A stretch of 64,000 bases of DNA from Incurvaria masculella (GCA_946894095.1 OX335657.1:12214001-12278000); one strand, 5' to 3'; shown: positions 1 through 10,878, counted from the first letter of the stretch. Notes: generated from the sequence alone by a model not told the origin. Made by a program: numbers and translations.

Positions 1-265
1 TAATCTAATATTAAGTTCCAAATATCTGTGTCTGCATGTCTTTGTTTTTTCGGTAAATGTTTCCTGGGTCAATCCACAGAGAAAACAAAATTCGTATGAA
101 GATTTTCTTTTTGCTTTTATTTGATTTGGTTTGGATTTTTCAAAAAAACAAAAGCGTGCAGACACAGATATTGCTTCCCTGATGTTAGATATTAAATATA
201 AATTTAATTGGAACAGCGGTTTCCAAATAATTAGTAAACTACGTTTGTATGGGGATCATAGCTTA
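1..265 (+). repeat. Foldback repeat Q, copy 1 (may be cut by window edge)
   Basis: The segment is an imperfect palindrome. CAAATATCTGTGTCTGCATG near base 20 is mirrored by GTGCAGACACAGATATTGC near 157, around a centre containing TCCACAGAGAAAACAAAATT. The right flank (TTAGTAAACTACGTTTGTAT, about 231-250) is shared with copies at 25.5 kb and 60.6 kb. Non-coding; the 84-residue frame across it has no recognisable domain. Probably a non-autonomous foldback element; superfamily not assigned. Confidence 0.7.
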
Positions 266-275
266 CGGGGCGTTC

Positions 276-825
276 TTAAGGTGGCCCAACCCGCGCATCT
301 CCCCATACAAAAGGGGAAAGAAGATCACGCCCATATTTCTAGTCAGAGATCCCAAATTTTGGTCAAAAGAGCTTTATTTGATTGAACTAGATGTCTGATG
401 ACCGTTGGCATTGTAAAATTGTGTTTGGTTTCTAAGTTATAAGGTCCGAAAGTTCGAATTTTTCGCGCGTTTTATACAATAACTTTGGTGGTTTATTACG
501 CAATGATAAAGTAAGAAAATCTTAAAAAGATTAGTCATCAGACATAGCTTATTTAATCAAGATTTATAATCTATTTGGTTTTTGTTAGATTTTTGACTAC
601 AGCGGTCGTGGTTTACTTTTAGCTATAAGTCGTTTTGAAATCAAAATTTTCGTAAATCTTACCAAATCATACACTATGCACATTGTCTTTTTTGTGGAAA
701 TGTTGCATCTTCCTCATCACGGAGCCTGTCTTTTTCTTTGAAACAAAAAAGGTCCCAGAGCGCAACAGCACGGTTTTGTACAGTGCCCGCGAATGAGTTA
801 GTACCGCCGGGTTGGGCCACCTTAA
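276..825 (+). mobile_element. TTAA-flanked MITE, family A, copy 1
   Basis: A 550-bp element bounded by TTAA (276-279 and 822-825) with terminal inverted repeats GGTGGCCCAACCCG and CGGGTTGGGCCACC. TTAA duplication is the hallmark of piggyBac-type transposition, so this is best read as a non-autonomous piggyBac-like MITE. It has no transposase frame. The same family recurs at 11.1, 41.8 and 50.5 kb (two abutting copies). The fairly high similarity of the copies at 276, 41796 and 50513 suggests a comparatively recent burst; the 11.1 kb copy is more diverged. Confidence 0.85.
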
Positions 826-924
826 GACGGAAGGATAGTTAGCTACAGAACTAATATAATTAAGAGTGCCGTTACCAAATCAAATCCCCATAGTAAGGGC
901 GATAACTGTTTACATGTTCTAATA

Positions 925-1985
925 TAACAGCCGTATTTAGAGAGAACACAGCGGGAGCACAAATAATTTTATCTGGCCGACAAACTTACGTACATAGTCT
1001 TTATCTTGTGTGCGGGACACTTGTCGCCAACTGATAGCATAAACAATGTTATGTCGAGTGAGGTTGTCAAAATAAACCCACACCATAGACAAATCTCGAC
1101 AAAGAATAAATTTTGTCCATTTGTGGAAGCACAAATAAATTTAATCCTACTAATTTGACGTTTGTTGAGGATAATTTTGTCACCACCACCTGTTGTTGTT
1201 AAATCCTAGAAGGAGGTGTTTGTTCGTGTTACGAATATGTGCGTATGTAGTGGCGATGGCACAGGCGTTTCTTAACGTTTTCATGGTTCAAAGGCATGGG
1301 AAAAGCGGTAATAAGAGCGAAAGATGGATGGGTTTGTTTGGGCAAAGACGTTTCCATTCCATCCTTTACTTTCCGTTATAGGAAGTAATCAGGCGGGACG
1401 GCTTAGAGCAACGCTCCAGCTGAACGGGAAAACGAAAAAAGTGCAGAGATTAACGTCACATTGACATTAGATAAACTACAATCCTTCTAATCTCACAAGG
1501 CAAATGCGCTAAAACAAGCAATTTTTATCTAAATTCATTAAAAACGTACTTAATTGTGCATCTATACGAAATTCAATTCGAAATAACTTAGGTGTAGGCG
1601 ATTTGTAGGAAATGGCATTTTGTTCGCCGCTATTCTGTAAAACGCAATTTCTTGCTCCTTGCACTGAATATCATGGAGCAGTCTGCGCAAACACAGCCAG
1701 GGTCGGGAGGTTTAAAGTGACAGTTCTTGTGGACAAAACGGTGGGTGTTGCCACTCTCTATCGAGTTAACACTCGATCTCGATAAATTAATCGAGCTCCC
1801 CATTTGTGATATCACAGTTGATAAAAATCCTCGACAAAATTTCTTATCCCTCTAGCTCGACAAGTGTCCACTTTCATTTGTGCTCCCGCTGCTGTCAGTA
1901 CGATATTAGCACCGGACTAACCATTCAAAATCCGGTTTAGTTCGGCGTACTACAGTTAGTCCGCCAATTCTGAATACGGCTGTAA
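925..1985. mobile_element. Family K DNA transposon, non-autonomous, TAA target duplication
   Basis: Terminal inverted repeats CAGCCGTATTTAGAG (from 928) and TCTGAATACGGCTG (ending 1982) are flanked on both sides by TAA (925-927 and 1983-1985). A second inverted pair lies just inside: CAGCGGGAGCACAAAT near 949 and ATTTGTGCTCCCGCTG near 1878. A 3-bp TAA/TTA duplication is typical of PIF/Harbinger elements, which is my tentative assignment. The ~1055-bp interior has only short frames without a transposase motif. About 85 bp at the right end match the 118-bp element at 44361, which looks like a deletion derivative. Confidence 0.7.
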
Positions 1986-1989
1986 ATGT

Positions 1990-2597
1990 TTAACTAGGTT
2001 TTTGAAATTTTGGATTTTAAAATAAAATGCCGAAACCTACGTGTGTTTGGTTTTATTTCTTTTATTTATATTTAAGGTAAATATAGTAAACATTGGAAAA
2101 TATATTTTCATGAAAATATAAACATATGGACATAGAATTAAACTATCTCAAGAGATTAAATGGTTTAATTAAAATCTGACAGCTTAGGCGTAGGGCAATT
2201 GGCGTGCAAAATTGTTACGCTAAATGTACGTACGGTATTACCCCGGTAAGGTATTTCCCCGAGCGAAGCCGAACACCGCGGCTAGTAACTTAGAAAGTAC
2301 TATGCACATACATGTCGAGTTAACAGCCACGTTATCTTTATCGGAGTAATAAAAAATATACCAAGATAAAAAAAAGGTTTGACGAATCAGAGAACACGCG
2401 GCGCAGAATGAAATGCAAATTCATTCGCAGATGTTCAATTTGATACACGTATGAATACGTTTAATTATTGCGACATTACCGTGCAGTATTTTTTTTAAAT
2501 ATATCAGAACAGCTTGAATCCTCTAGGCATTTTATTGTTTTGGAATTGAATACCTACATTTAGTTAAACATATAGAAAATAAGTAACTATGCTTAGT
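1990..2597. other. Unassigned AT-rich stretch
   Basis: AT-rich DNA with no coding signal and no repeat I can match elsewhere in the window. A short GC-richer patch near 2240-2280 does not extend into a recognisable gene. Confidence 0.5.
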
Positions 2598-2691
2598 TTA
2601 AGGCTGTTCCGACCCATATAAAGTGCCTTAAAGTGCAATACTTTTTGCGTTCTGTGTAAAAAAAACATTGTATGGGTCGGAACATCCTTAA
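2598..2691. mobile_element. TTAA-flanked mini-MITE, family J, copy 1
   Basis: A 94-bp element with TTAA at 2598-2601 and 2688-2691. The inverted termini are GGCTGTTCCGACCCATA and TATGGGTCGGAACATCC. The internal AAAGTGCAATACTTTTTGCG is repeated in the larger copy at 15440-15807. This is a second TTAA family, distinct from family A, and probably also moved by a piggyBac-like transposase. Confidence 0.8.
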
Positions 2692-2789
2692 GTTAAGTTT
2701 TCATTTATATTGTTCTGTATTTAATTAATAAGTAATAAGCGTTGTTTTTCTTTGCATACCCTAAGCTGTAAAATTTCCCTATGATAGGG

Positions 2790-2880
2790 TTCATTGTTTA
2801 AAATTGCCTGAGGCAATAAATCCGCCTTTGAATTGTACTTTTGTATGGATTGCAATAAATATTATTATTATTATTATTAA
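2790..2880 (+). mobile_element. Retrotransposon 3' end with (ATT)n tail
   Basis: AATAAA signals at 2815-2820 and 2854-2859 precede a terminal ATT repeat (about 2861-2880). This matches the 3' UTR and tail pattern of lepidopteran non-LTR retrotransposons. No coding sequence is attached on the 5' side, so it is a 5'-truncated insertion; the clade cannot be told. Confidence 0.5.
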
Positions 2881-4020
2881 ATTCGTGTCGAATGTCCAAA
2901 CCAAAATTGGCGCGGTTGTACTAGAAATTAATTCATGAATAAGTTATGACAATTAGCTTCGGTTACAATACTGGTAGTAGTCAGAGTCGAAACGGTTCAA
3001 GCAGTGGGTAGGTTGGTAATAGTACAAGGTACTAGGCGCACGAATGCGATTCTAACGACATGTCAGGACGCATAGTAGGAGATGGCGCGCAAATGTCCTG
3101 GCGCCGCTCCAACTCGCAGGACACCGAACCCGCGACGCCGCCGCCGGCGAGGCAGAGAACTAAATATGTCGCTGTCGCGTCAAAGTTGGCTTTAACCACA
3201 TATACGCTTTAACAACACCAGCACAGTATAGGTAAGAGGAGCAGTATGACGTTTCGGCCGTTTCCTTGAAATAATTACCTAGGGACCGTCCGTACGGACT
3301 GCCGATCACTCGCGGCGATAGACAAGGATAATAGACTGCTAACGTCATGCAACGCACAAAACTAGCTAAATCCTTCTTATTTTCGCTGTCACTACTGAAT
3401 TTTTAACCACCGCAATCTCCCGTCAATGCCAGAACTAGTTATATACCGTTTTAAACTAGGCTCAATTTCAAATTTTGCCTAGGCAGGTATGATGAAAACG
3501 TTACATTTTGGCTATAAATTAAGTAATGTCATTGTAATTTTTTTATTGATATTCATTTGTTTTGTTTTGTGATGAATGTATATTGGACGCCATCTGCTGA
3601 CTTTTATTATCCTTATTCAATACTTGTATGAAGTTAGCTATCATTTATCTATGCTCATGACTGTTTGCATACCGCGTCGCTTGTATCGAGATTTCGAGGC
3701 GCGTATTTCGGCCGTTCATATGGAGACAACATACTGTTCATCTCACCTATACTGTGACACGAGTTAGCCGCTCGACGAGACGCGACAGATGCGAGCGAAA
3801 TGAAGCTGCAATTGCGAAGATGGCGCGATGTAGGGCCGAAGATAACCTCAGCTTCACAGAAGCGAAAACGTAGAAGTGTCATGTTACTCCCGACTCCACC
3901 GTATAGACAAAATTATGCATAATAATCGTATGGGAAGCCGAAAGCGCGTCTTATACAGCGGATACAGCGAGTCTAATAGGTACACCTAGGCAAGAGCATA
4001 TGCGACTCTAGTAGTACTTC
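2881..4020. other. Unassigned stretch with degenerate inverted pair
   Basis: No coding gene seen. On the minus strand around 3160-3280 and on the plus strand around 3700-3767 there is a related segment (consensus near CTCACCTATACTGTG plus GGCCGTT), so a decayed repeat is present twice in opposite orientation. Bases 3060-3150 are GC-rich. Confidence 0.4.
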
Positions 4021-4260
4021 TGCTGTGCCATCGGCATCAGATGCGGGTCGAGGCGCGATGGCGGCGAAGGGGCGAAGGGGGGGGGGGGGTTGTCGGAAGC
4101 GACGGCGGCGACGCGGCGCGACGGCCAATTTGCGAGATTCAAGATAAAATAGGAAGTTTATGGGGGGCAGACGCGGACGGACGGGTTTGGCCGCCCGGCG
4201 GCGGCGTTCGTCGCCACGCGCCATCGGTCAGGCGACACGCGCCGATCTGACACGCTAGCG
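4020..4260. other. GC-rich block with G run
   Basis: A CG-dense stretch with a G run at 4077-4090, set in AT-rich DNA. Frames on both strands are open only because of base composition, and no domain is seen. It could be a CpG-rich promoter or untranslated exon, but no splice or core promoter signal supports this. Confidence 0.35.
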
Positions 4261-4456
4261 AGACGAGACGTCCCTCGTTTCACGTCCATCCAAGTAGAGT
4301 ATGCTAGAGTCTCGATAGAGTATGGTTTAGTCTCGATCTTTTTCACTAGACACCGACAAAAGTACGCGAAGTACGAACAAAGAAAAGAAGAGTCTAAGTC
4401 TCGATAATATGTGGACGGTGGATACAATATGCGCTCTATAATTATGAACAATATCC

Positions 4457-4579
4457 CCTGTTTTCACCACCTCCAGTTACCCGAAATCCTATAAGTTAAT
4501 CTCCGTTACATGGCATATTAATATGGTGTAACCGAAAGGTAACTTTGGGATTTTTGTAGCTGGAGGTTGTGGAAACAGG
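4457..4579. mobile_element. MITE family F, copy 1
   Basis: A 123-bp palindromic element with termini CCTGTTTTCACCACCTCCAG and CTGGAGGTTGTGGAAACAGG. The inside is also partly self-complementary (GTTACATGGCATATTAATATGG, CCGAAAGGTAACTTTGGGAT-type segments). A longer copy sits inside a family E element at 31808-31992. No coding capacity. Confidence 0.8.
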
Positions 4580-5864
4580 CGTATGAGAATAATTGAGACT
4601 AAACATTTTTTTTACTTTGACAACAGCCTAGAACAGTATTTCTATTTATGTATGTATTATTCTACTTAAAACGTGAAGGATGAGAGAAGCACATTTTAAA
4701 GCGCATCATCTTACTGCATATTTGAAACGGGTCTTTTCAATGCTGTCTCAAAGTATTCGTTCATATGTGATGCCGATATCTGTAGCTCGATCTAGCTACC
4801 TCCGGGCTTATCAGCCGTCGTGATGTGGGAGTGCCAAGGGTCAGGAACAACAAGCACACTGCATCACCCGCTTCCAAGGAATCAGCATTTTATGTACATT
4901 TACAATGAATAGGAAAGGCAACCATCAAAGTTGCTCGCTTGCCCCGAGATCTAATAGAGTAGTAGGGAAGATTTAGTAAAACTCTTTTGTTTGACTTGAA
5001 GGCCTTTCTTAGTGCAATTTGTTTACTTTTTTAAAAAACTGTTTTATGGCATGATAAAAATGCGTACAAAATACAACTTTGTGTATAGTTGTATCTTTAC
5101 CTTTATAAAAATGGCGGTAGATAACATTGTAATATACATATAGAGATAATAAAAATTTAACATTATTATAGTGGCTAGAAAGCGAGCTTGGAAGCATTTT
5201 TTTTTAAATGTAGCTCATCAATTAGCTATAGAAGAATCAGCACAAAAATGAATCCGTGAACTCTTGTTTGTCATCGGCCGCAGTGGTGAGTGTTCCAAAC
5301 TGATAACTCTACTTCTTCTTCATCTTTAAAGGCTTTACACCAGGCCGGTGGAATGGCCTTTTTGGCAATCACGCTTGAGTTTCGCATATAAAGCAATTAT
5401 TAACAGTTATTTTAGAAACGACTTAGACATTTCAAGTTATGGTGGGATAGCGTAACATTTTCAAACTCTGACTAGTGAGCAAAGTCTGGCAACATCTAGT
5501 TTAAGCCTGGCGTCGACTGGAGGCCCGTCGATTTAAAAAAAAACTCCCGTTTATGTTACCTATAAAACTGCGACCAGTTGCGATGCATCCTGTAGTCGGT
5601 GCCAGCCTTTACAATGAACTATAACGCAGTGTTAGCGCTATAAATAAGCAAGTACGCAATGGAACCTTAATTCGTGCGATAAGAGACCGTCACCCAGCTG
5701 CAGCAACTGACGAGCATGATAATTAAGCGGTTGAACATGAAAGCCCTCACGCCGTACTAAAGCGGCAATGGCAGGGATAAAAGATAAAAGCATCGCCGCG
5801 TCCGCGCGATACGAGCGTCCGCATTCAGTTTGGTTAGTGTGTAAAATAATGCTTGGTTAAAATG
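4580..5864. other. Unassigned AT-rich stretch
   Basis: No gene or recognisable repeat. Frames are short and low in complexity. A small inverted motif CGACTGGAGGCCCGTCG lies near 5517. Confidence 0.45.
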
Positions 5865-6965
5865 GGACTTAAACCCTCTTTAACACTCTGGCTGTACCGC
5901 AATAACCCGCCAAACTGAAACATAGTCAGTTCTGTGGTGGACAGAACTGAATGCTGTAAATTACAAAGCCTGGATCGGCTCGCATGTGTTTTGACAAATG
6001 CTGCATGCGAACAACTCCCACAAAAGGCACTAAGGTCATCTTTAATTTACGACCAGTAAACCTGTATGACCAGCAAGAAGCAGCCAAGGCAGCAAGTGAA
6101 AACAAAACATGGAAAACTTAACAGATCAAATCATGTTAGGCGCAGTTTGTAAGAAATTTTCCCCTAAACACATATTTTTTTATGTTAATCTACTACAACA
6201 TTCAACTAAAGAAAGAAATCAGAGACCATTCCGGTGGAAATGAGATCAGAAAACATAAAACACAATGTGTTGGGAAATCAACACCATACTTCAGGCAGAA
6301 TCCGAGCTATAGAAGCAGTCGAATCCAGAAAGATGCGAGATTATCAAATTCGTATAATCTCAGACAGTGCATCTGTTTTGAATGTGAATAACAACCAAAT
6401 AAGCACTGGACTGATCCTGGAATGTCACTGGGCACTAGAATCAGTTACAAAGCTAGTTACAAAGCTCTGCAATGGTTAAAATGACACTAGTATGCAGCTG
6501 AAAAATTGGCGAAATGAGGATCCGGTACAATAACGGCAGGACCATAGCCGATTGTACCTCTACCATTTATCCAACTGGAAAACTGGTTAAGTACAGGAAA
6601 TAAATAATATGCAACATAACAGTGGGTGAGAACATCTGGAAGACTGTAGGCGAGCAAGAGAAGCTATACCATCCCACGATAAGCGCCTCACACACGGATT
6701 TTTGTACCTAAACAGGACCTTACGAAAAATGTCGGAAACACTAATAGGACATTGTCCGCTTAACAAATACCCTACTCTGGGAATAACTGACTGCCATCTG
6801 TGTCGTGGCTGCATAGAGGCAGCAGAAACACCCTCCTTTTTATATTGGAATGCAGGAGCGTGGTCAACCAACGGGAAGGAGGATTCACCAGGATCTCTCT
6901 TAGAAGAATATTGTAAAACTCGGAACCTTTTGGACTTCTGGTACGAGCTGGGATGGCTCACATAG
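5865..6965 (+). pseudogene. Decayed non-LTR retrotransposon ORF2: RT 3' part plus RNase H
   Basis: Successive frames give recognisable pieces in the right order. WWTELNAVNYK (about 5937) and LDRLACVL (about 5971) come from the end of the reverse transcriptase region, followed by VIFNLRPVNLYDQQEAAKAA (about 6033). An RNase H-like stretch follows (AIEAVESRKMRDYQIRIISD near 6305, with SDSASV after it). The C-terminal knuckle region is GHCPLNKYPTLGITDCHLC (about 6738) ending ELGWLT and a stop near 6965. The plan fits RNase H-bearing non-LTR clades (R1/LOA/I-type). Frameshifts and stops throughout, and loss of the 5' part, make it dead. The clade call is from motif memory only. Confidence 0.75.
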
Positions 6966-7229
6966 CCACCTCTTTTACGTACAATGGCCTCTTAATTTTA
7001 TTTACTGCTGACAACAAATGCCAAACTAACTGGTTAGGATATGGGCTTCGACACAGCGCCATTAGCGAACTTCTTAAACGTGTGGGCTAGGTATAATAGC
7101 ATTGATATTCTCAGACTTCTCGACTTATGAAATGCTTTATGAAATATTTTTTGCAAGTTTACAATTTATTTCACAGAAATCATTCTGATATTCGCGCTTG
7201 ATTCATATGTGCGTATATCCACATTTGAT

Positions 7230-7440
7230 CAGTTATTATTTAGCATGCTCTTGCGAAAGGAGGTAGTTGTAGTAAACATCCTATAGTCGGTGGTGGGGCC
7301 ACGCGTGTGATAGCTGGTGTCATTGACTCTGTCCGGCGGCGGCGTGCGTGCGGTGGCGGCGCGCGCGCAGTCTGACCCCTGCCCCCCACCCCAGCGCGAT
7401 ACCACGCGCGACATTGTGCCGCGCGTGTGTACACTGCACC
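7230..7440. other. GC-rich block
   Basis: CG-dense DNA (GCGGCGGCGTGCG, CGCGCGCGCAG) between the retrotransposon remnant and a minisatellite. Overlapping frames here come from composition; no domain recognised. Confidence 0.35.
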
Positions 7441-7457
7441 GCAAGCGACAATCGCGT

Positions 7458-7565
7458 TTGTGGCGAACCTATTTTGTGACGAACCTATTCTGTGGCGAAG
7501 CTATTCTGTGGCGAAGCTATACTGTGGCGAAGCTATTCTGTGGCGGACCTATTCTGTAGCGAACC
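7458..7565 (+). repeat. 16-bp minisatellite
   Basis: About seven tandem units of CTATTCTGTGGCGAAG with single-base variants (GTGACG, TATACTG, GCGGAC). The spacing is exactly 16 bp in the central units (for example 7501 and 7517). It lies directly 5' of a truncated Rep-B copy, so it may have expanded from that element's 5' half. Confidence 0.85.
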
Positions 7566-7584
7566 CAACATCCATATGTTGTTG

Positions 7585-7746
7585 ATCTATTTGTTGTTAT
7601 AGCGGCAAAATAAATACATACTCTGTAAAAATGTCAGCTGCCTACATATTACGGTTCATGAGATATAGCCCTGTGACAGACGGACGGACGGACGGACGGA
7701 GGCTTAGTAATAGGGTTCCGTTGGCACCATTTGGGTACGGAACCCA
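7585..7746 (+). mobile_element. Rep-B copy, 5'-truncated
   Basis: The 3' half of Rep-B: GTTATAGCGGCAAAATAAAT, a TCAGCTGCCTAC block, GAGATATAGCCCTGTGACAG, a GACG tract (about 7677-7702), and GGGTACGGAACCC at the end. The 5' palindromic head is missing. The superfamily of Rep-B is not known to me. Confidence 0.85.
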
Positions 7747-7749
7747 AAA

Positions 7750-8200
7750 AAGTACAGAGCATGTGATTGAGCCGACAAGACTACCAGGAAAGGCGTCAAG
7801 CGCAGATCATCGCGCCGTGAGAGAACGGAACGTAGCGACCAGAAAGAGATTGCCCAGTTGCGATATGACGGCTTGTCGGAGCATAGGTGTCGTTCGAATC
7901 CTCCGGAATATGTTGCGCAGTTGCGAGATAACACAATTACAATTTATCATTGAATAGGGTTGTTTGTCGATGTACACGGCGTGAATACGTAGCTTTGTTT
8001 GAGCGGGGAGCGCTACTTACTAGATATCATATCAATTTGGAGCATGCGTACGTCAGTGGTTGTTTTGACTTGATAAATCAATGCAAGAACTCTTGAACTT
8101 TGTCTCGATAACTTGGAGGTTTTACGAGGACAACGTGTATGTGTTAACGCTAATGTACGAATGTATATCATTTAAAGTGCACGCAAATAATTTAAAGTGC
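7750..8200. other. Unassigned stretch
   Basis: No gene recognised. The frames here overlap Rep-B sequence or lack any domain. TTTAAAGTGCA occurs twice next to the following minisatellite (8171 and 8191). Confidence 0.4.
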
Positions 8201-8435
8201 AGTATATCTAGTTGATCTGCAGAGTATCTAGTTGATCTGCAAATTATCTAGTTGATTCGCAGATTATCTAGTTGATCTGCAGATTATCTAGTTGATCTGC
8301 AGATTATCTAGCTAGTTGATCTGCAGAATATCTAGTTGATCTGCAGATTATCTAGTTGATCTGCAGAATATTTAGTTAGTTGAGTAGAAAGTTATTTAAT
8401 TGATCTACAGATTATCTAATTAACCTGCAGATTAC
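8201..8435 (+). repeat. 20-bp minisatellite
   Basis: About eleven or twelve units of TATCTAGTTGATCTGCAGAT. Spacing is strictly 20 bp from 8205 to about 8310, then a 4-bp insertion (GCTAGTTG) and decay toward the right end. Each unit carries a CTGCAG site. Confidence 0.95.
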
Positions 8436-8460
8436 CTCACAAAGTTTTCGGAACTAGACA

Positions 8461-8605
8461 AAGATGGCTAACACACCACATGGGAACTTAGTGACATGCC
8501 AGGACAGTTACATTGAACTTGGAAGGAAAACACGGAGAATTCATTGCCGATTCGAATGTCTTGAATTCAATACGATGGTACCAACCGGGGCAGCCTCAAC
8601 GGTCG
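8461..8605 (-). mobile_element. SINE-1 fragment
   Basis: Matches the tail half of SINE-1 in minus orientation: GATGGCTAACACACCACATG, ACATGCCAGGACAG, ACATTGAACTTGGA, AAAACACGGAGAATTCATTG and ACGATGGTACCAACC. The tRNA-like head is missing. Diverged, so an old insertion. Confidence 0.7.
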
Positions 8606-8784
8606 TAAACGGCCTCGGTCCAGAATCCGATCGCGCTGTTACATAACCTCGATTATCTAAAATAGAGGCGTCGCGCGCCCCTGGGCTATCGAGAACGTTA
8701 ACACGCGAAAAAAGTACTGTTTCTAATATCAACTATTTCATTAGTCAATCTGAATTTTCCCTGGATAATGTACGTAGGCATGAA

Positions 8785-9975
8785 AGTTAACTCGTGGCTA
8801 CGCTGGCGCCATACGAATACGCTTCGATCGCTACTCCCGTGCAACGAATAGTCGATGTTGCGCGTCCTGCATTCGCAAGCGAACTAACTAAAGTTGGACG
8901 TTTTGCACTAACTCGTGGCTACGCTGACGCCATACGAATACGTTTCGATTGCTACTCCCGTGCAACGAACAGTCGACGTTGCGCGTCCTGAATTCGTAAG
9001 CGAACTAACTAAAGTTGGACGTTTTGCACTAACTCGTGGCTACGCAGCGCCATACGAATACGTTTCGATCGCAACTCCCGTGCAACGAACAGTCGACGTT
9101 GCGCGTCCTGAATTCGTAAGCGAACTAACTAAAGTTGGACGTTTTGCACTAACTCGTGGCTACGCAGCGCCATACGAATACGTTTCGATCGCAACTCCCG
9201 TGCAACGAACAGTCGATGTTGCGCGTCCCGAATTCGTAAGCGAACTAACTAAAGTTGGACGTTTTGCACTAACTCGTGGCTAAGCAGCGCCATACGAATA
9301 CGTTTCGATCGCAACTCCCGTGCAACGAACAGTCGATGTTGCGCGTCCCGAATTCGTAAGCGAACTAAATAAAGTTGGACGTTTTGCACTTACTCGTGGC
9401 TACTCTGGCGCCATACGAATACGTTTCGATCGCTACTCCCGTGCAACGAACAGTCGATGTTGCGCGTCCCGAATTCGTAAGCGAACTAAATAAAGTTGGA
9501 CGTTTTGCACTTACTCGTGGCTACTCTGGCGCCATACGAATACGTTTCGATCGCTACTCCCGTGCAACGAACAGTCGATGTTGCGCGTCCCGAATTCGTA
9601 AGCGAACTAAATAAAGTTGGACGTTTTGCACTTACTCGTGGCTACTCTGGCGCCATACGAATACGTTTCGATCGCTAATCCCGTGCAACGAACAGTCGAT
9701 GTTGCGCGTGCAGAATTTGTAAGCGAACTCACTAAAGTTCGACGTTTTGGACTAACTCGTGACTACGCTGCCGCCATACGAATGAGTTTCGATCGCTACT
9801 GCCGTGCAAGGAACAGTTGATGTTGCGCGTCCCGAATTAACTAAAGTTGGACGTTTTGCACTAACTCGTGACTACGCTGCCGCCATACGAATGAGTTTCG
9901 ATCGCTATTGCCGTGCAAGGAACATTCTATTTGCCCGTTCCGAATTCGTAAGCGAACTAACTAAAATTTCGATCG
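8785..9975 (+). repeat. 120/121-bp tandem satellite array
   Basis: About ten head-to-tail units starting near CTCGTGGCTACGCTG. The phase marker CTCGTGGC falls at 8792, 8912, 9033, 9153, 9273, 9393, 9514 and 9635, with CTCGTGAC at 9756 and 9865, so units are 120 or 121 bp and the last is shortened by about 12 bp. Each unit contains TTTCGATCGC, GTGCAACGAACAGTCGATG, GAATTCGTAAGCGAACTAAC and AAGTTGGACGTTTTGCAC. Where neighbouring units are 120 bp (a multiple of three) a spurious in-frame repeat protein appears; where they are 121 bp the frame is lost. Parts of the unit match a dispersed repeat elsewhere in the window. Confidence 0.97.
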
Positions 9976-10014
9976 CTGCTGCAGCCCTTCAATTCTCGCT
10001 GGGTGCAGGCATCC

Positions 10015-10180
10015 TCATTCGCGACAATGGCGGCGGCGCGGAGCGGCATTCGCCATGCGCGTCGTGTCGTCGCGTGTCGCCGCGTGTTGCGGCGGTCGGG
10101 CGCGTGTTGGCACGTCGCCGGTCAGCGTCCGACGCGCGGCGGGCGCGGTGCCTTTGTGGCAACGTGCCGATATTATTATT
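10015..10180. other. GC-rich block
   Basis: CG-dense stretch (GGCGGCGGCGCGGAGCGG, GTCGCGTGTCGCCGCGTG) directly after the satellite. Frames are open on both strands from composition. No domain seen. Confidence 0.35.
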
Positions 10181-10423
10181 CATACGATTATGTGTGCTAC
10201 GGCGACTGTTCCGCCTAAGCGAAGGATGCATCCATATGTGATGCATGGATGGATAGTCTAGCGAAGCGACATATTGAGTGGTCAATTCGTTGGATCTAAG
10301 ATCGACTGTTAGGTCAAGAGGTCCCCGCAATCAGAGTGGTAGGTCTGTACATTTATAAATGGAGATACAATCTACGAATGAAAATATTTCATGTTTCGCA
10401 AAATCTGGTACGAGGCGATCTCG

Positions 10424-10878
10424 TGACATTTTTTGTATTACTAGGCGGTCAGGATAAAACGTCGCAGCCACACTCAGGCTGGAGTGCACAATCTACGGTT
10501 GATCACATTCTGATACCAACTACAACCAAACTGCTGTCAAATCTCCGATTAGGGGAATATCGGCGTGCACAACCCGGAAATTACATGACAACCTAATACC
10601 AACTATAACCACTCGATTATCTGCGGTTAAACATAAATATGGCTTTAGCTGAACAACTAATGTGTGACAATGTCAGCCGAGTTCTGCAGTTTTTTTGGTA
10701 TTTTGGATTCAAAGCCGGGAAAATACTCTATATTTTAGTGCAATCCCGTGTACTTGACCGTGAATGGTAAGTATTGTATTGGTGTCAAAATGTGACTAAC
10801 CGGAGATTGATCCCTCCAGCCTGAGTGGCTGCGACGTTTTATCCTGACCGCCTAGTCATACAAAAAATGTCAGCCCCA
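10424..10878. mobile_element. Foldback element, ~105-bp inverted arms
   Basis: The left arm (10424-10530) and right arm (10770-10878) are reverse complements. Both contain ACTAGGCGGTCAGGATAAAA, CGTCGCAGCCA, CTCAGGCTGGAG and an AATCTMCGGTT motif, beginning at GACATTTTTTGTAT. The loop of about 240 bp has no coding signal. Non-autonomous DNA element; no clear target duplication. Confidence 0.85.

Noticed and set aside
6587..6961. 124-residue minus-strand frame
   Set aside because: It is antisense to the RNase H-bearing retrotransposon remnant, which has recognisable motifs on the plus strand.
7631..7957. 108-residue frame with a TDGRTDGRR stretch
   Set aside because: The stretch is the GACG tract of Rep-B translated; similar TDGxTDG peptides appear at other Rep-B copies.
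8201..8435. CRISPR-like array
   Set aside because: The 20-bp units are directly tandem with no unique spacers, so it is a minisatellite; the other arrays (100 and 120 bp) likewise lack spacers.
8915..9283. 122-residue repeat protein with a near-identical 40-residue unit
   Set aside because: It is the translation of the 120-bp satellite. Neighbouring 121-bp units destroy the frame, stops occur in other units, and matching dispersed sequence elsewhere is non-coding.
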